DNA of 64,000 bases from Colletes latitarsis (taxonomy: Eukaryota > Arthropoda > Insecta > Hymenoptera > Colletidae). This document shows positions 1-9,777 of the stretch, in pieces. The translations under genes and the position numbers were made by a program. Location: NCBI RefSeq assembly GCF_051014445.1, contig NC_135134.1, positions 2,323,672 through 2,387,671 on the forward strand, given 5' to 3'. Position 1 is the first letter of the stretch; each line of letters starts with the position of its first letter. The notes beneath the pieces were generated by a model, which saw nothing but the letters and a program-made list of their open reading frames with translations, had not been told where the DNA came from and made no database searches.

Positions 1-3000
1 TAGAGGATAACGCCGGTTATGTCTGGGTTAGGTCTGGGATTTGCCCTGATCTGGCTCGCACTTTCGCATCTATCGCATACTTGATGGCTAGATTCTGGCC
101 TTTTTCTGGTTTGAATCACGTAGTAATGGGGTACCACACCGAAACAGTCAATTAAACCTGGTTGCGATTAATATTTTAGAGGATAACGCCGGTTATGTCT
201 CGGTTAGGTCTGGGATTTGCCCTCATCTGGCTCGCACTTTCGCATTTTTCGCATACTTGTTGGCCAGATCCTGCCCTTTTTCTGGACTGTATCTCGTAGT
301 AATGTGGTACCACACTGAAACCGTCAATTAAAGCTGGTTCCGATTAGTATCTTAGAGGATAACGCTGGTTATGGCTGGGTTAGTTCTGGTATTTGCAATC
401 ATCTGGCTCGTACCTTCGCATTTTTCGCCTACTTGTTGTCAAGATCCTGGGCTTTTTCTGATTTGGATCACTTAGTAATGCGGTACCGCACTGTAACAGT
501 CAATTAAACCTGGTTGCGATTACTATTTTAGAGGATAACGCCGGTTATGTCTGGGTTAGTTCTGGTATTTGCCCTCATCTGGCTCGCACTTTCGCATCTA
601 TCGCATACTTGATGGCTATATTCTGGCCTTTTTCTGGTTTGAATCACGTAGTAATGCGGTACCACACCGAAACAGTCAATTAAACCTGGTTGCGATTAGT
701 ATCTTAGAGGATAACGCTGGTTATGGCTGGGTTAGTTCTGGTATTTGCAATCATCTGGCTCGTACCATCGCATTTTTCGCATACTTGTTGGCCAGATCCT
801 GGGCTTTTTCTGGTTCGGATCACGTAGTAATGCGGTACCACACCGAAACAGTCAATTAAACCTGGTTGCGATTAATATTTTAGAGGATAACGCCGGTTAT
901 GTCTGTGTTAGTTCTGGTATTTGCCCTCATCTGGCTCGCACTTTCGCATCTATCGCATACTTTATGGCCAGATCCTGGCCTTTTTCTGGTTTGGATCACG
1001 TAGTAATGCGGTACCACACCGAAACTGTCAATTAAACCAGGTTGCGATTCATATTTTGGGGGATAACGCCGGTTATGTCTCGGTTAGGTCTGGGATTTGC
1101 CCTGATCTGGCTCCTACTTTCGCATTTTTCGCATACTTGTTGGCCAGATCCTGGGCTTTTCCTGGTTTGGATCAAGTAGTAATATGGTACCACACTGAAA
1201 CAGTCAATTAAACATGGTTCCGATTAATATTTTAGAGGATAACGCCGGTTATGTCTGAGTTAGTTCTGGTATTTGCCCTCATCTGGCTCGCACTTTCGCA
1301 TCTATCGCATACTTGATGGCTAGATCCTGGGCTTTTTCTGGCTTGGATCACGTAGTAATGTGGTACCACACTGAAACAGTCAAATAAACCTGGTTCCGAT
1401 TAATATTTTAGAGGATAACGCCGGCTATGTCTGGGATAGGTCTGGTATTTGCCCTCATCTGGCTCGCACTTTCGCATTTTTCGCATACTTGCTGGCCAGA
1501 TCCTGGCCTTTTTCTGGTCTGTATCACGTAGTAATGTGGTTCCACACTGAAACCGTCAATAAAAGCTGGTTTCGATTAGTATCTTAGAGGATAACGCCGG
1601 TTATGGCTGGGTTAGTTCTGGTATTTGCAATCATCTGGCTCGTACCTTCGCAGTTTTCGCCTACTTGTTGTCAAGATCCTGGGCTTTTTCTGGTTCGGAT
1701 CACGTAGTAATGCGGTGCCACACCGAAACAGTCAATTAAACCTGGTTGCGATTAATATTTTAGAGGATAACGCCGGTTATGTCTCGGTTAGGACTGGGAT
1801 TTGCCCTCCTCTGGCTCGTACTTTCGCATTTTTCGCATACTTGTTGGCCGGATCCTGGCCTTTTTCTGGCTTGGACCACGTAGTAATTAGGTACCACACT
1901 GAAACATTCAACTAAACCTGGTTCCGATTAATATTTTAGAGGATAACGCCGGTTATGTCTCGGTAAGGTCTGGGATTTGCCCTCATCTGGCTCGCACTTT
2001 CGCATTTTTCGCATACTTGTTGGCCAGATCCTGGCCTTTTTCTGGCTTGGACCACGTAGTAATTAGGTACCACACTGAAACATTCAACTAAACCTGGTTC
2101 CGATTAATATTTTAGAGGATAACGCCGGTTATGTCTGGGTTAGTTCTGGTATTTGCCCTCATCTAGCTCGCACTTTCGCGTCTATCGCATACTTGATGGC
2201 TAGATCCTGGCCTTTTTCTAGTTTGGATCACGTAGTAATTAGGTACCACACTGAAACATTCAACTAAACCTGGTTCCGATTAATATTTTAGAGGATAACG
2301 CCGGTTATGTCTCGGTAAGGACTGGGATTTGCCCTCATCTGCCTCGCACTTTCGCATTTTTCGCATACTTGTTGGCCAGATCCTGGCCTTTTTCTGGCTT
2401 GGACCACGTAGTAATTAGGTACCACACTGAAACATTCAACTAAACCTGGTCCCGATTAATATTTTCGAGGATAACGCCGGTTATGTCTCGGTTAGGTCTG
2501 GGATTTGCCCTGATCTGGCTCCTACTTTCGCATTTTTCGCCTACTTGTTGGCAAGATCCTGGGCTTTTTCTGGTTCGGATCACGTAGTAATGCGGTACCA
2601 CACCGAAACAGTCAATTAAACCTGGTTCCGATTAATATTTTAGAGGATAACGCCGGTTATGTCTCGGTTAGGTCTGGGATTTGCCCTGATCTGGCTCCTA
2701 CTTTCGCATTTTTCGCCTACATGTTGTCAAGATCCTGGGCTTTTTCTGGTTCGGATCACGTAGTAATGCGGTACCACACCGAAACAGTCAATTAAACCTG
2801 GTTGCGATTAATATTTTAGAGGATAACGCCGGTTATGTCTCGGTTAGGTCTGGGATTTGCCCTCATCTGGCTCGTACTTTCGCATTTTTCGCATACTTGT
2901 TGGCCAGATCCTGGCCTTTTTCTGGCTTGGACCACGTAGTAATTAGGTACCACACTGAAACATTCAAGTGAAACCTGGTTCCGATTAATATTTTAGAGGA

Positions 3001-6000
3001 TAACACCGGTTATGTCTGGGTTAGTTCTGGTATTTGCCCTCATCTGGCTCGCACTTCCGCATCTATCGCATACTTGATGGCTAGATCCTGGCCTTTTTCT
3101 GGTTTGGATCACGTAGTAATACGGTACCACACCGAAACAGTCAATTAAACCTGGTTGCGATTAGTATTTTAGAGGATAACGCCGGTTATGTCTCGGTTAG
3201 GTCTGGGATTTGCCCTGATCTGACTCCTACTTTCGCATTTTTCGCATACGTGTTGGCCAGATCCTGGGCTTTTCCTGGTTTGGATCACGTAGTAATGCGT
3301 CACCACACCGATACAGTCAATTAAACCTGGTTGCGATTAATATTTTAGAGGATAACGCCGGTTATGTCTCGGTTAGGTCTGGGATTTGCCCTCATCTGGC
3401 TCGCACTTTCGCATCTATCGCATACTTGATGGCTAGATCCTGGCCTTTTTCTGGTTTGGATCACGTAGTATTGCGGTACCACACCGAAACAGTCAATTAA
3501 ACCTGGTTGCGAATAATATTTTAGAGGATAACGCCGGTTATGTCTCGGTTAGGTCTGGGATTTGCCCTCATCTGGCTCGCACTTTCGCATTTTTCGCATA
3601 CTTGTTGGCCAGATCCTGGCCTTTTTCTGGCTTGGACCACGTAGTAATGTGGTACCACACTGAAACAATCAAATAAACCTGGTTCCGATTAATATTTTAG
3701 AGGATAACGCCGGCTACGTCTGGGATAGGTCTGGTATTCGCCCTCATCTGGCTCGTACTTTCGCATTTTTCGCATACTTGCTGGCCAGATCCTGGCCTTT
3801 TTCTGGTCTGTATCACGTAGTAATGTGGTACCACACTGAAACCGTCAACAAAAGCTGGTTCCGATTAGTATCTTAGAGGATAACGCTGGTTATGGCTGGG
3901 TTAGTTCTGGTATTTGCAATCATCTGGCTCGTACCTTCGCATTGTTCGCCTACTTGTTTGCAAGATCCTGGGCTCTTTCTGGTTTGGACCACGTAGTAAT
4001 GCGGTACCACACCGAAACAGACAATTAAACCTGGTTGCGATTAATATTTTGGGGGATAACGCCGGTTATGTCTCGGTTAGGTCTGGGATTTGCCCTCATC
4101 TGGCTCGTACTTTCGCATTTTTCGCATACTTGTTGGCCAGATCCTGGCCTTTTTCTGGCTTGGACCACGTAGTAATGCGGTACCACACCGAAACAGTCAA
4201 TTAAACCTGGTTGCGATTAATATTTTAGAGGATAACGCCGGTTATGTCTCGGTTAGGTCTGGGATTTGCCCTGATCTGGCTCCTACTTTCACATTTTTCG
4301 CATACTTGTTGGCCAGATCCTGGGCTTATCCTGGTTTGGATCAAGTAGTAATATGGTACCACACTGAAACAGTCAATTAAACCTGGTTTCGATTAGTATT
4401 TTAGAGGATAACGCCGGTTATGTCTCGGTTAGGTCTGGGATTTGCCCTGATCTGACTCCTACTTTCGCATTTTTCGCATACGTGTTGGCCAGATCCTGGG
4501 CTTTTCCTGGTTTGGATCAAGTAGTAATATGGTACCACACTGAAACAGTCAATTAAACCTGGTTTCGATTAATATTTTAGAGGATAACGCCGGTTATGTC
4601 TCGGTAAGGTCTGGGATTTGCCCTCATCTGCCTCGCACTTTCGCATTTTTCGCATACTTGTTGGCCAGATCCTGGCCTTTTTCTGGCTTGGACCACGTAG
4701 TAATGTGGTACCACACCGAAACAGTCAAATAAACCTGGTTCCGATTAATATTTTAGAGGATAACGCCGGTTATGTCTCGGTTAGGTCTGGGATTTGCCCT
4801 CATCTGGCTCGCACTTTCGCATTTTTCGCATACTTGTTGGCCAGATCCTGGCCTTTTTCTGGCTTGGACCACGTAGTAATGTGGTACCACACTGAAACAA
4901 TCAAATAAACCTGGTTCCGATTAATATTTTAGAGGATAACGCTGGCTACGTCTGGGATAGGTCTGGTATTCGCCCTCATCTGGCTCGTACTTTCGCATTT
5001 TTCGCATACTTGCTGGCCAGATCCTGGCCTTTTTCTGGTCTGTATCACGTAGTAATGTGGTACCACACTGAAACCGTCAACAAAAGCTGGTTCCGATTAG
5101 TATCTTAGAGGATAACGCTGGTTATGGCTGGGTTAGTTCTGGTATTTGCAATCATCTGGCTCGTACCTTCGCATTGTTCGCCTACTTGTTTGCAAGATCC
5201 TGGGCTCTTTCTGGTTTGGACCACGTAGTAATGCGGTACCACACCGTAACAGTCAATTAAACCTGGTTGCGATTAATATTTTAGAGGATAACGCCGGTTA
5301 TGTCTCGGTTAGGTCTGGGATTTGCCCTGATCTGGCTCCTACTTTCGCATTTTTCGCATACTTGTTGGCCAGATCCTGGGCCTATCCTGGTTTGGATCAA
5401 GTAGTAATATGGTACCACACTGAAACAGTCAATTAAACCTGGTTTCGATTAATATTTTAGAGGATAACGCCGGTTATGTCTCGGTTAGGTCTGGGATTTG
5501 CCCTCATCTGGGTCGTACCTTCGCATTTTTCGCCTACTTGTTGGCAAGATCCTGGGCTTTTTCTGGTTCGGATCACGTAGTAATGCGGTACCACACCGAA
5601 ACAGTCAATTAAACCTGGTTCCGATTAATATTTTAGAGGATAACGCCGGTTATGTCTCGGTAAGGTCTGGGATTTGCCCTCATCTGGCTCGCACTTTCGC
5701 ATTTTTCGCATACTTGTTGGCCAGATCCTGGCCTTTTTCTGGCTTGGACCACGTAGTAATGTGGTACCACACCGAAACAGTCAAATGAACCTGGTTCCGA
5801 TTAATATTTTAGAGGATAACGCCGGCTATGTCTGGGATAGGTCTGGTATTTGCCCTCATCTGGCTCGCACTGTCGCATTTTTCGCATACTTGCTGGCCAG
5901 ATCCTGGGTTTTTTCTGGTTTGGATAACGTAGTAATGTGGTACCACACTGAAACAGTCAATTATACCTGGTTCCGATTAATACTTTAGAGGATAACGCCG

Positions 6001-6044
6001 GTTATGTCTCGGTTAGGTCTGGGATTTGCCCTCATCTGGCTCGC

Positions 6045-6049
<5 letters not shown>
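1..6049. repeat. 176-bp satellite array, block A (about 34 monomers)
   Basis: Head-to-tail monomers of 176 bp: the landmark TTGCCCTC or TTGCAATC recurs at 569, 745, 921, 1625 and, after a one-base gain near 2968 (CAAGTGAAACC for CAACTAAACC), at 3914, 4090, 5674 and 6026. Each monomer carries GATAACGCCGG, a paired TTCGCAT motif, CACGTAGTAATG and GGTACCACAC. Two main subfamilies are visible: one reads TGTGG...CTGAAAC...TTCCGATT, the other TGCGG...CCGAAAC...TTGCGATT. Further blocks (TTTTT or CTAT; TTGGCC or ATGGCT; CTGGGC or CTGGCC) are shuffled between monomers. This block looks more heterogeneous than block C and shows no long identical higher-order units by eye. I see no gene in it. The period is close to nucleosome length, as in many centromeric or heterochromatic satellites, but location cannot be told from sequence. 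Confidence 0.98.
6034..6049. repeat. Target-site duplication of element 1, 3'-side copy
   Basis: ATCTGGCTCGCACTTT, repeated exactly at 12037-12052. The base to its left differs (C here, T there), so the duplication is at most 16 bp. The last three T merge with the poly(T) run, so the exact nick within TTT is ambiguous. Confidence 0.93.

Positions 6050-6076
<27 letters not shown>
6050..6076 (-). other. Poly(A) tail of element 1 (poly(T) on + strand)
   Basis: A run of 30 T at 6047-6076, of which three can be assigned to the target-site duplication, leaves about 27 A at the 3' end of the element. It directly abuts the target, as expected for target-primed reverse transcription of a polyadenylated transcript. 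Non-LTR families differ on this; R1 itself has no long poly(A), whereas TRAS and SART do. Confidence 0.93.
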
Positions 6077-6077
<1 letters not shown>

Positions 6078-6592
6078 TCGTGGGGAAAATCTTCGAAAGA
6101 CTCCCTCCCACCTCCTTGGGGAGAGGTGGGAGGGGTGTGTGGGATTCCCCGCGCCCGTACAACGACAGGCGCGGGACCTACCCACTAAAAACCCCACGGT
6201 GACCCTTCGGCACGCTTTGGGAGGATACCGGGAATCGCTCGAAGCATTCTTCCGGTATCCTCCCCGTGCCCGCGCTTTCGCGCCCATCCCCCTGGGGGAC
6301 AATCGGTCCCCCCAGTAGACACCCTGCCTCATAGCGGCGGGACGGGGCCACTCCATCCCGCCGCTATCCGTCCCGGGGCCGCGTTTAGTGGCGGCTGCGA
6401 GCCCCAACTCGCAACCGCCCGCGACCCCGTTTCCACCCCTCGGCGGCCGGGCGTTCATGGCCGCACCAGACCGCCGAGGGTGCCTCCCCTTGCGTCGGAC
6501 CGGTAGGGGGAGGCACTCCTACCCCCAACCGGTCCGACCCGGCGCCGCCTGGCGGGAGGAGGGTCCCCTCAGGACCCCCCTCCCAGCCTAGG
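6077..6592 (-). other. 3' UTR of element 1, dense in stable hairpins
   Basis: A GC-rich non-coding stretch between the ORF2 stop and the poly(A). Perfect inverted repeats seen by eye: 6103-6114 with 6123-6134 (12 bp); 6148-6155 with 6168-6175 (8 bp); 6219-6231 with 6252-6264 (13 bp); 6331-6342 with 6356-6367 (12 bp); 6437-6446 with 6471-6480 (10 bp); 6494-6504 with 6528-6538 (11 bp). In R1-clade elements such as SART1 a structured 3' UTR is recognised by the element's own RT, so these stems are good candidates for that signal (inference). Reading frames here are shadows of the GC-rich sequence. Confidence 0.85.
6480..6538 (-). other. Candidate H-type pseudoknot in element 1 3' UTR
   Basis: Two inverted repeats cross each other. 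GTGCCTCCCC at 6480-6489 pairs with GGGGAGGCAC at 6507-6516, and GTCGGACCGGT at 6494-6504 pairs with ACCGGTCCGAC at 6528-6538. The order A-B-A'-B' is that of a pseudoknot, although the two helices could also be alternatives. In element 2 the first helix carries a mismatch (G to A at 23244), while the second is intact. Confidence 0.45.
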
Positions 6593-9500
6593 TCATCCGC
6601 CACGCCGAGGCGGCCGCCCGCGACGCCTCGCGACCGGGCGACGACCTCGGGCCACCGCACGAGCGCGAGCTTCAGTGCGCCGCTGAAGCTCGCGCTCCCT
6701 CCCCGCGGCCTCCTTCTGCAACATTACGTTCTCGCAGAAGGAGGCCACGGCCCTCCACTTCTCCTCGCTGCCGAGCATGGCGCGCACCACGCCCGGCAGC
6801 GAGACATCCCGCCCGACGACGCCGACCAGGACACGGCGCTCCCCCTCCCACGCGGGGCATACCTCCAGGGTATGATCCGCCGTGTCCTGCTCAGCGTCGC
6901 AGTGGCAGCAACGCGCCGTCGGCTCCTTCCCTATCCGGCACAGGTATCTTCCGAAGCTGCCATGCCCGGAAAATACCTGTGCCAGCCGGTAGGTGAGGCT
7001 GCCATGGCCTCTGTCCAGCCACTCCTTCAGGAGTGGCCGAACAGCCCCGACAGTCCGGTGCCCCGCGGTTGGCAGAGCCAGCCGCTCCTGCCACGCGAGC
7101 AACACGGACTGCCGGGCCTGGCGCTTCAAATCGCCCCAAGCAGGTTCCTGCCCGCCCGGGACCGCCCCCACCCCCGCGCGACGGTCGACGCGGTGCCGGT
7201 ACATCACCGCGTGCGACCGCGCGAGCAGGTCCATGGGCGGCATCCCCGCTAGAACCGTCGCCGCCTCATGTGACATGGTCCGATACCCGCGGACGACCCT
7301 GAGCGCCATGCGCCTCTGCACCCGACGCAGCATAGTCATGCTGCGCCGGGAGGCAGCCAGGTCGTCCGCCCAGACGGGGGCCCCGTATAGGGCCACCGAC
7401 TGGACCATTGCCACATAGAGGCGACGAACTCGGCCCGCCGGGCCCCCCAGGTTGGGCAGGATCCGGCCCAGAGCTGCAACCATCCTTTCCAACCGGGGGA
7501 CCAGGCAGCAGAAATGCTTCTCGAAACGCCAGTGGCTATCGAGGATCAGCCCCAGATACCTGATCTGGGGCTTCACCTCGATGTCAGCCCCACCCACCCG
7601 AATCAGAGGGGGTGGCGGATCCTGCCGAGGTGAATGAAACGCAATCACCTCGGTCTTATGGACCGCCACCGTCATCCCCATCCCCCTGATCCGGTCGACG
7701 ACGCGTTGCGACCCCTCCTCCGCGCGACGCATGGCCCTCCCCCAGTGCGCCCCGACGGCCAGCACCAGTGTGTCATCCGCATAACACACCGTGCTGACGC
7801 CGTCGGGGAGGCCGGCCCGCAACACCGAGTCGTACGCGATGTTCCACAGGAGTGGCCCGAGGACCGACCCCTGCGGAACACCGCAGTACACCTCCCTCCG
7901 CATATCACCATCCCGGCCCGGATACTCGATCCACCTGCCGCGGAGATAATCCCCGACGACCGCCCTGAGACAAGGGGGGACTCGATGATATTCGAGTCCC
8001 CTCCTTATCTCTTCCCAGGGGAGGGTGTTAAAGGCATTGGCAATATCCTTGGATATTGCCAATGCCACCCCTCCCCGGGAGACGGCCGCCTCCGAGAGGG
8101 CCCTCACACGACCTATCGCGTCGATAGTCGATCGGCCCCCCCGGAAACCGAACTGGCAGTCGGCCAGACCGGGATCACCCCGCGACAGGTGCTCGACGAG
8201 GCGGGCAGCAATCACACGCTCGAAGAGCTTGCCCACCTCGTCGAGGAGACAAATGGGCCGGTATGCGGAGGGAGACTCCGCGGGCCGACCCTCCTTCCGG
8301 AGGAGGACCATCCTCGCCACCTTCCAACTGGGGGGGAATCGCCCGTCCCTCAGGCAGCGGTCGAACAACCGCCTGAGGTCGGCCCCAAGGACGCCCTGGG
8401 TCAAGACCCAAACCCGGCCGGGCACACCATCCGGACCCGGGGCCGTGTTACGAACCCCGAGCCGTCTGATGGCCGCTGCCAGCTCCTCCTGCGTGACCCC
8501 CAGCTCGGCCGTCCACTCCACTGGGACAGCCGCCGCCGCCGGAGGACGCGGTCCCCTCTCCCCAATTGGGAAGAGTGTATTGACCACGTCCTCCAGCAGC
8601 CGGGGGTCAAGACCCTCGGTGACGGGGGGCGCCCACGGGCGGAGCTTATTCAGCACCACCTTATATGGGCGCCCCCATGGATCGTCATCAAGGGTCTGGA
8701 GGAGCTCCTTCCATGCCTGGGTCTTGGCCCGTTTGATGGCGACCTGCAGAGCAACCTGCGCCACGCGGTATGCTCCATACAGGTCATCAGCTGCCCTCGC
8801 TCGCGCCACGCCGTCGCCTGTACGTTGACGACGGCGCGCGCGGGTGTACTGGCGTCGGGCGCGGACAGTCGCGACTCGCAACTCCGCGATCGCGTCCGAC
8901 CACCAGTACACCGCCCGGCGAGAAGAAGCCCGCCCGACCCGAGGCATCGCCGCGTCGCAAATACCCGCGACCAATGCTCCGAGCCGGGCGACCTCCTCCT
9001 CTATGCTCGGCAACTCGGCCGCTCCCTGCGGCCAAGTTGCAGCGAGGGCAGCTGCCATCAGGGCGTCCTTGTCCAGGCGCCGAAGCGCCCAGCGGCGTGG
9101 TGGGGTGCCACGCAGGCGGCCGTGTCGGGATGCACTCGCGGCGGCAGAGACCTCCATCCGGATGTACCGGTGATCGGAGAGTGTCTCTGCCCCCGCGACC
9201 ACGTGCCAACCCGACACCATGCGCACGGCGTTGGGGGTCGCGAATCCAACATCCACGATGGACCCCCCATATCGCCGCACGCATGTGTGCTCCGACCCCC
9301 GGTTCAATACCCGGAGGTCGAGCCCCGCCGCCCAATCGCCCAGGATCCCGCCGCGAACGGAGGTCCTGGGGGATCCCCAAGCCACCGACTTGGCATTAAA
9401 ATCCCCCAGGACCAGCACCGGCCGGGCCGCGTAGCGCTGCACGCATGCCGCGACCTCGGCCAAGTACAGCTCGAACGCAGCGTGACCGCTACGGGGCGAA

Positions 9501-9775
9501 ATGTAGCACCCCACCACAGCGACTCCCCCCCAGTCCACGGCGACGAATCCCCGACCGCGCTCCAACAAGGAGAACGGTGGGGACCCGTCGCCCCCTCCCC
9601 ATACCGTCGCCACCAAGCCGTCCGCGTCGCCCACCCAATGAGGGTGATCAGGGACGCGGTACGGCTCGGCGGCGACCGCCAGGCCAACCCCCCACTCCGC
9701 GAGGACTTGGGACATCAAGTCCTGTGCCGCGCGGCAGTGGTTGAGGTTGGCCTGGAGGAGGAGGCGGGGCGGCAT
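6593..9775 (-). CDS. ORF2: APE endonuclease / reverse transcriptase polyprotein of an R1-clade retrotransposon
   Basis: 1,060 aa from a real ATG (9775-9773) to TGA (6595-6593). Residues 1 to about 210 are an APE-type endonuclease: QANLNHC with Asn10, AEPY with Glu37, LGDFNAKS with Asp125 and Asn127, SIVDVGF with Asp175, and SDH at 200-202. All the usual catalytic positions are present, so it should nick DNA to prime reverse transcription. The RT follows at about 470-760, with AYRPICLLD, FGFRGGRST, motif A DIANAFN (Asp577), PQGSVLGP and YADD at 665-668. A C-terminal CX2CX8HX4C knuckle lies at 956-973, as usual in this clade. The residue before Asp577 is Lys here but Leu in element 2. The start overlaps the ORF1 stop. 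Long plus-strand frames over this region are antisense shadows. The length is normal for the family. Confidence 0.96.
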   Translation of the reverse strand: MPPRLLLQANLNHCRAAQDLMSQVLAEWGVGLAVAAEPYRVPDHPHWVGDADGLVATVWGGGDGSPPFSLLERGRGFVAVDWGGVAVVGCYISPRSGHAAFELYLAEVAACVQRYAARPVLVLGDFNAKSVAWGSPRTSVRGGILGDWAAGLDLRVLNRGSEHTCVRRYGGSIVDVGFATPNAVRMVSGWHVVAGAETLSDHRYIRMEVSAAASASRHGRLRGTPPRRWALRRLDKDALMAAALAATWPQGAAELPSIEEEVARLGALVAGICDAAMPRVGRASSRRAVYWWSDAIAELRVATVRARRQYTRARRRQRTGDGVARARAADDLYGAYRVAQVALQVAIKRAKTQAWKELLQTLDDDPWGRPYKVVLNKLRPWAPPVTEGLDPRLLEDVVNTLFPIGERGPRPPAAAAVPVEWTAELGVTQEELAAAIRRLGVRNTAPGPDGVPGRVWVLTQGVLGADLRRLFDRCLRDGRFPPSWKVARMVLLRKEGRPAESPSAYRPICLLDEVGKLFERVIAARLVEHLSRGDPGLADCQFGFRGGRSTIDAIGRVRALSEAAVSRGGVALAISKDIANAFNTLPWEEIRRGLEYHRVPPCLRAVVGDYLRGRWIEYPGRDGDMRREVYCGVPQGSVLGPLLWNIAYDSVLRAGLPDGVSTVCYADDTLVLAVGAHWGRAMRRAEEGSQRVVDRIRGMGMTVAVHKTEVIAFHSPRQDPPPPLIRVGGADIEVKPQIRYLGLILDSHWRFEKHFCCLVPRLERMVAALGRILPNLGGPAGRVRRLYVAMVQSVALYGAPVWADDLAASRRSMTMLRRVQRRMALRVVRGYRTMSHEAATVLAGMPPMDLLARSHAVMYRHRVDRRAGVGAVPGGQEPAWGDLKRQARQSVLLAWQERLALPTAGHRTVGAVRPLLKEWLDRGHGSLTYRLAQVFSGHGSFGRYLCRIGKEPTARCCHCDAEQDTADHTLEVCPAWEGERRVLVGVVGRDVSLPGVVRAMLGSEEKWRAVASFCENVMLQKEAAGRERELQRRTEARARAVARGRRPVARRRGRPPRRGG
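6661..6746 (-). other. Two strong hairpins inside the 3' end of ORF2
   Basis: Positions 6661-6675 are the exact reverse complement of 6683-6697 (15 bp, 7-nt loop), and 6707-6719 of 6734-6746 (13 bp, 14-nt loop). They lie in the last codons of ORF2 and continue the series of hairpins in the 3' UTR, so the structured 3' domain of the RNA may start inside the coding region. Element 2 has one stem mismatch in the first hairpin and keeps the second. Confidence 0.7.
8033..8066. repeat. 34-bp palindrome encoding RT motif A (TT-centre form)
   Basis: Arms GGCATTGGCAATATCC and GGATATTGCCAATGCC (16 bp each, perfect) surround a central TT. On the minus strand this encodes A-L-A-I-S-K-D-I-A-N-A, including the first catalytic Asp of the RT. 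The same palindrome in element 2 has AA at the centre, which is what inversion of the whole palindrome would give. The change turns Leu (TTG) into Lys (AAG). Confidence 0.93.
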
Positions 9776-9777
9776 TA
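9773..9777 (-). promoter_or_regulatory. TAATG stop/start overlap joining ORF1 and ORF2
   Basis: On the minus strand the ORF1 stop TAA (9777-9775) shares its last A with the ORF2 start ATG (9775-9773). The non-LTR element SART1 is known to make its ORF2 protein by termination-reinitiation at the same UAAUG arrangement. Coupled translation from one bicistronic RNA is therefore the likely mechanism here. Confidence 0.85.

Noticed and set aside
1..6049. CENP-B box in the monomer
   Set aside because: The candidates around TTTCGCATTTTTCGCAT lack the required CGGG end of the NTTCG-N4-A-N2-CGGGN pattern. Other binding sites remain possible.
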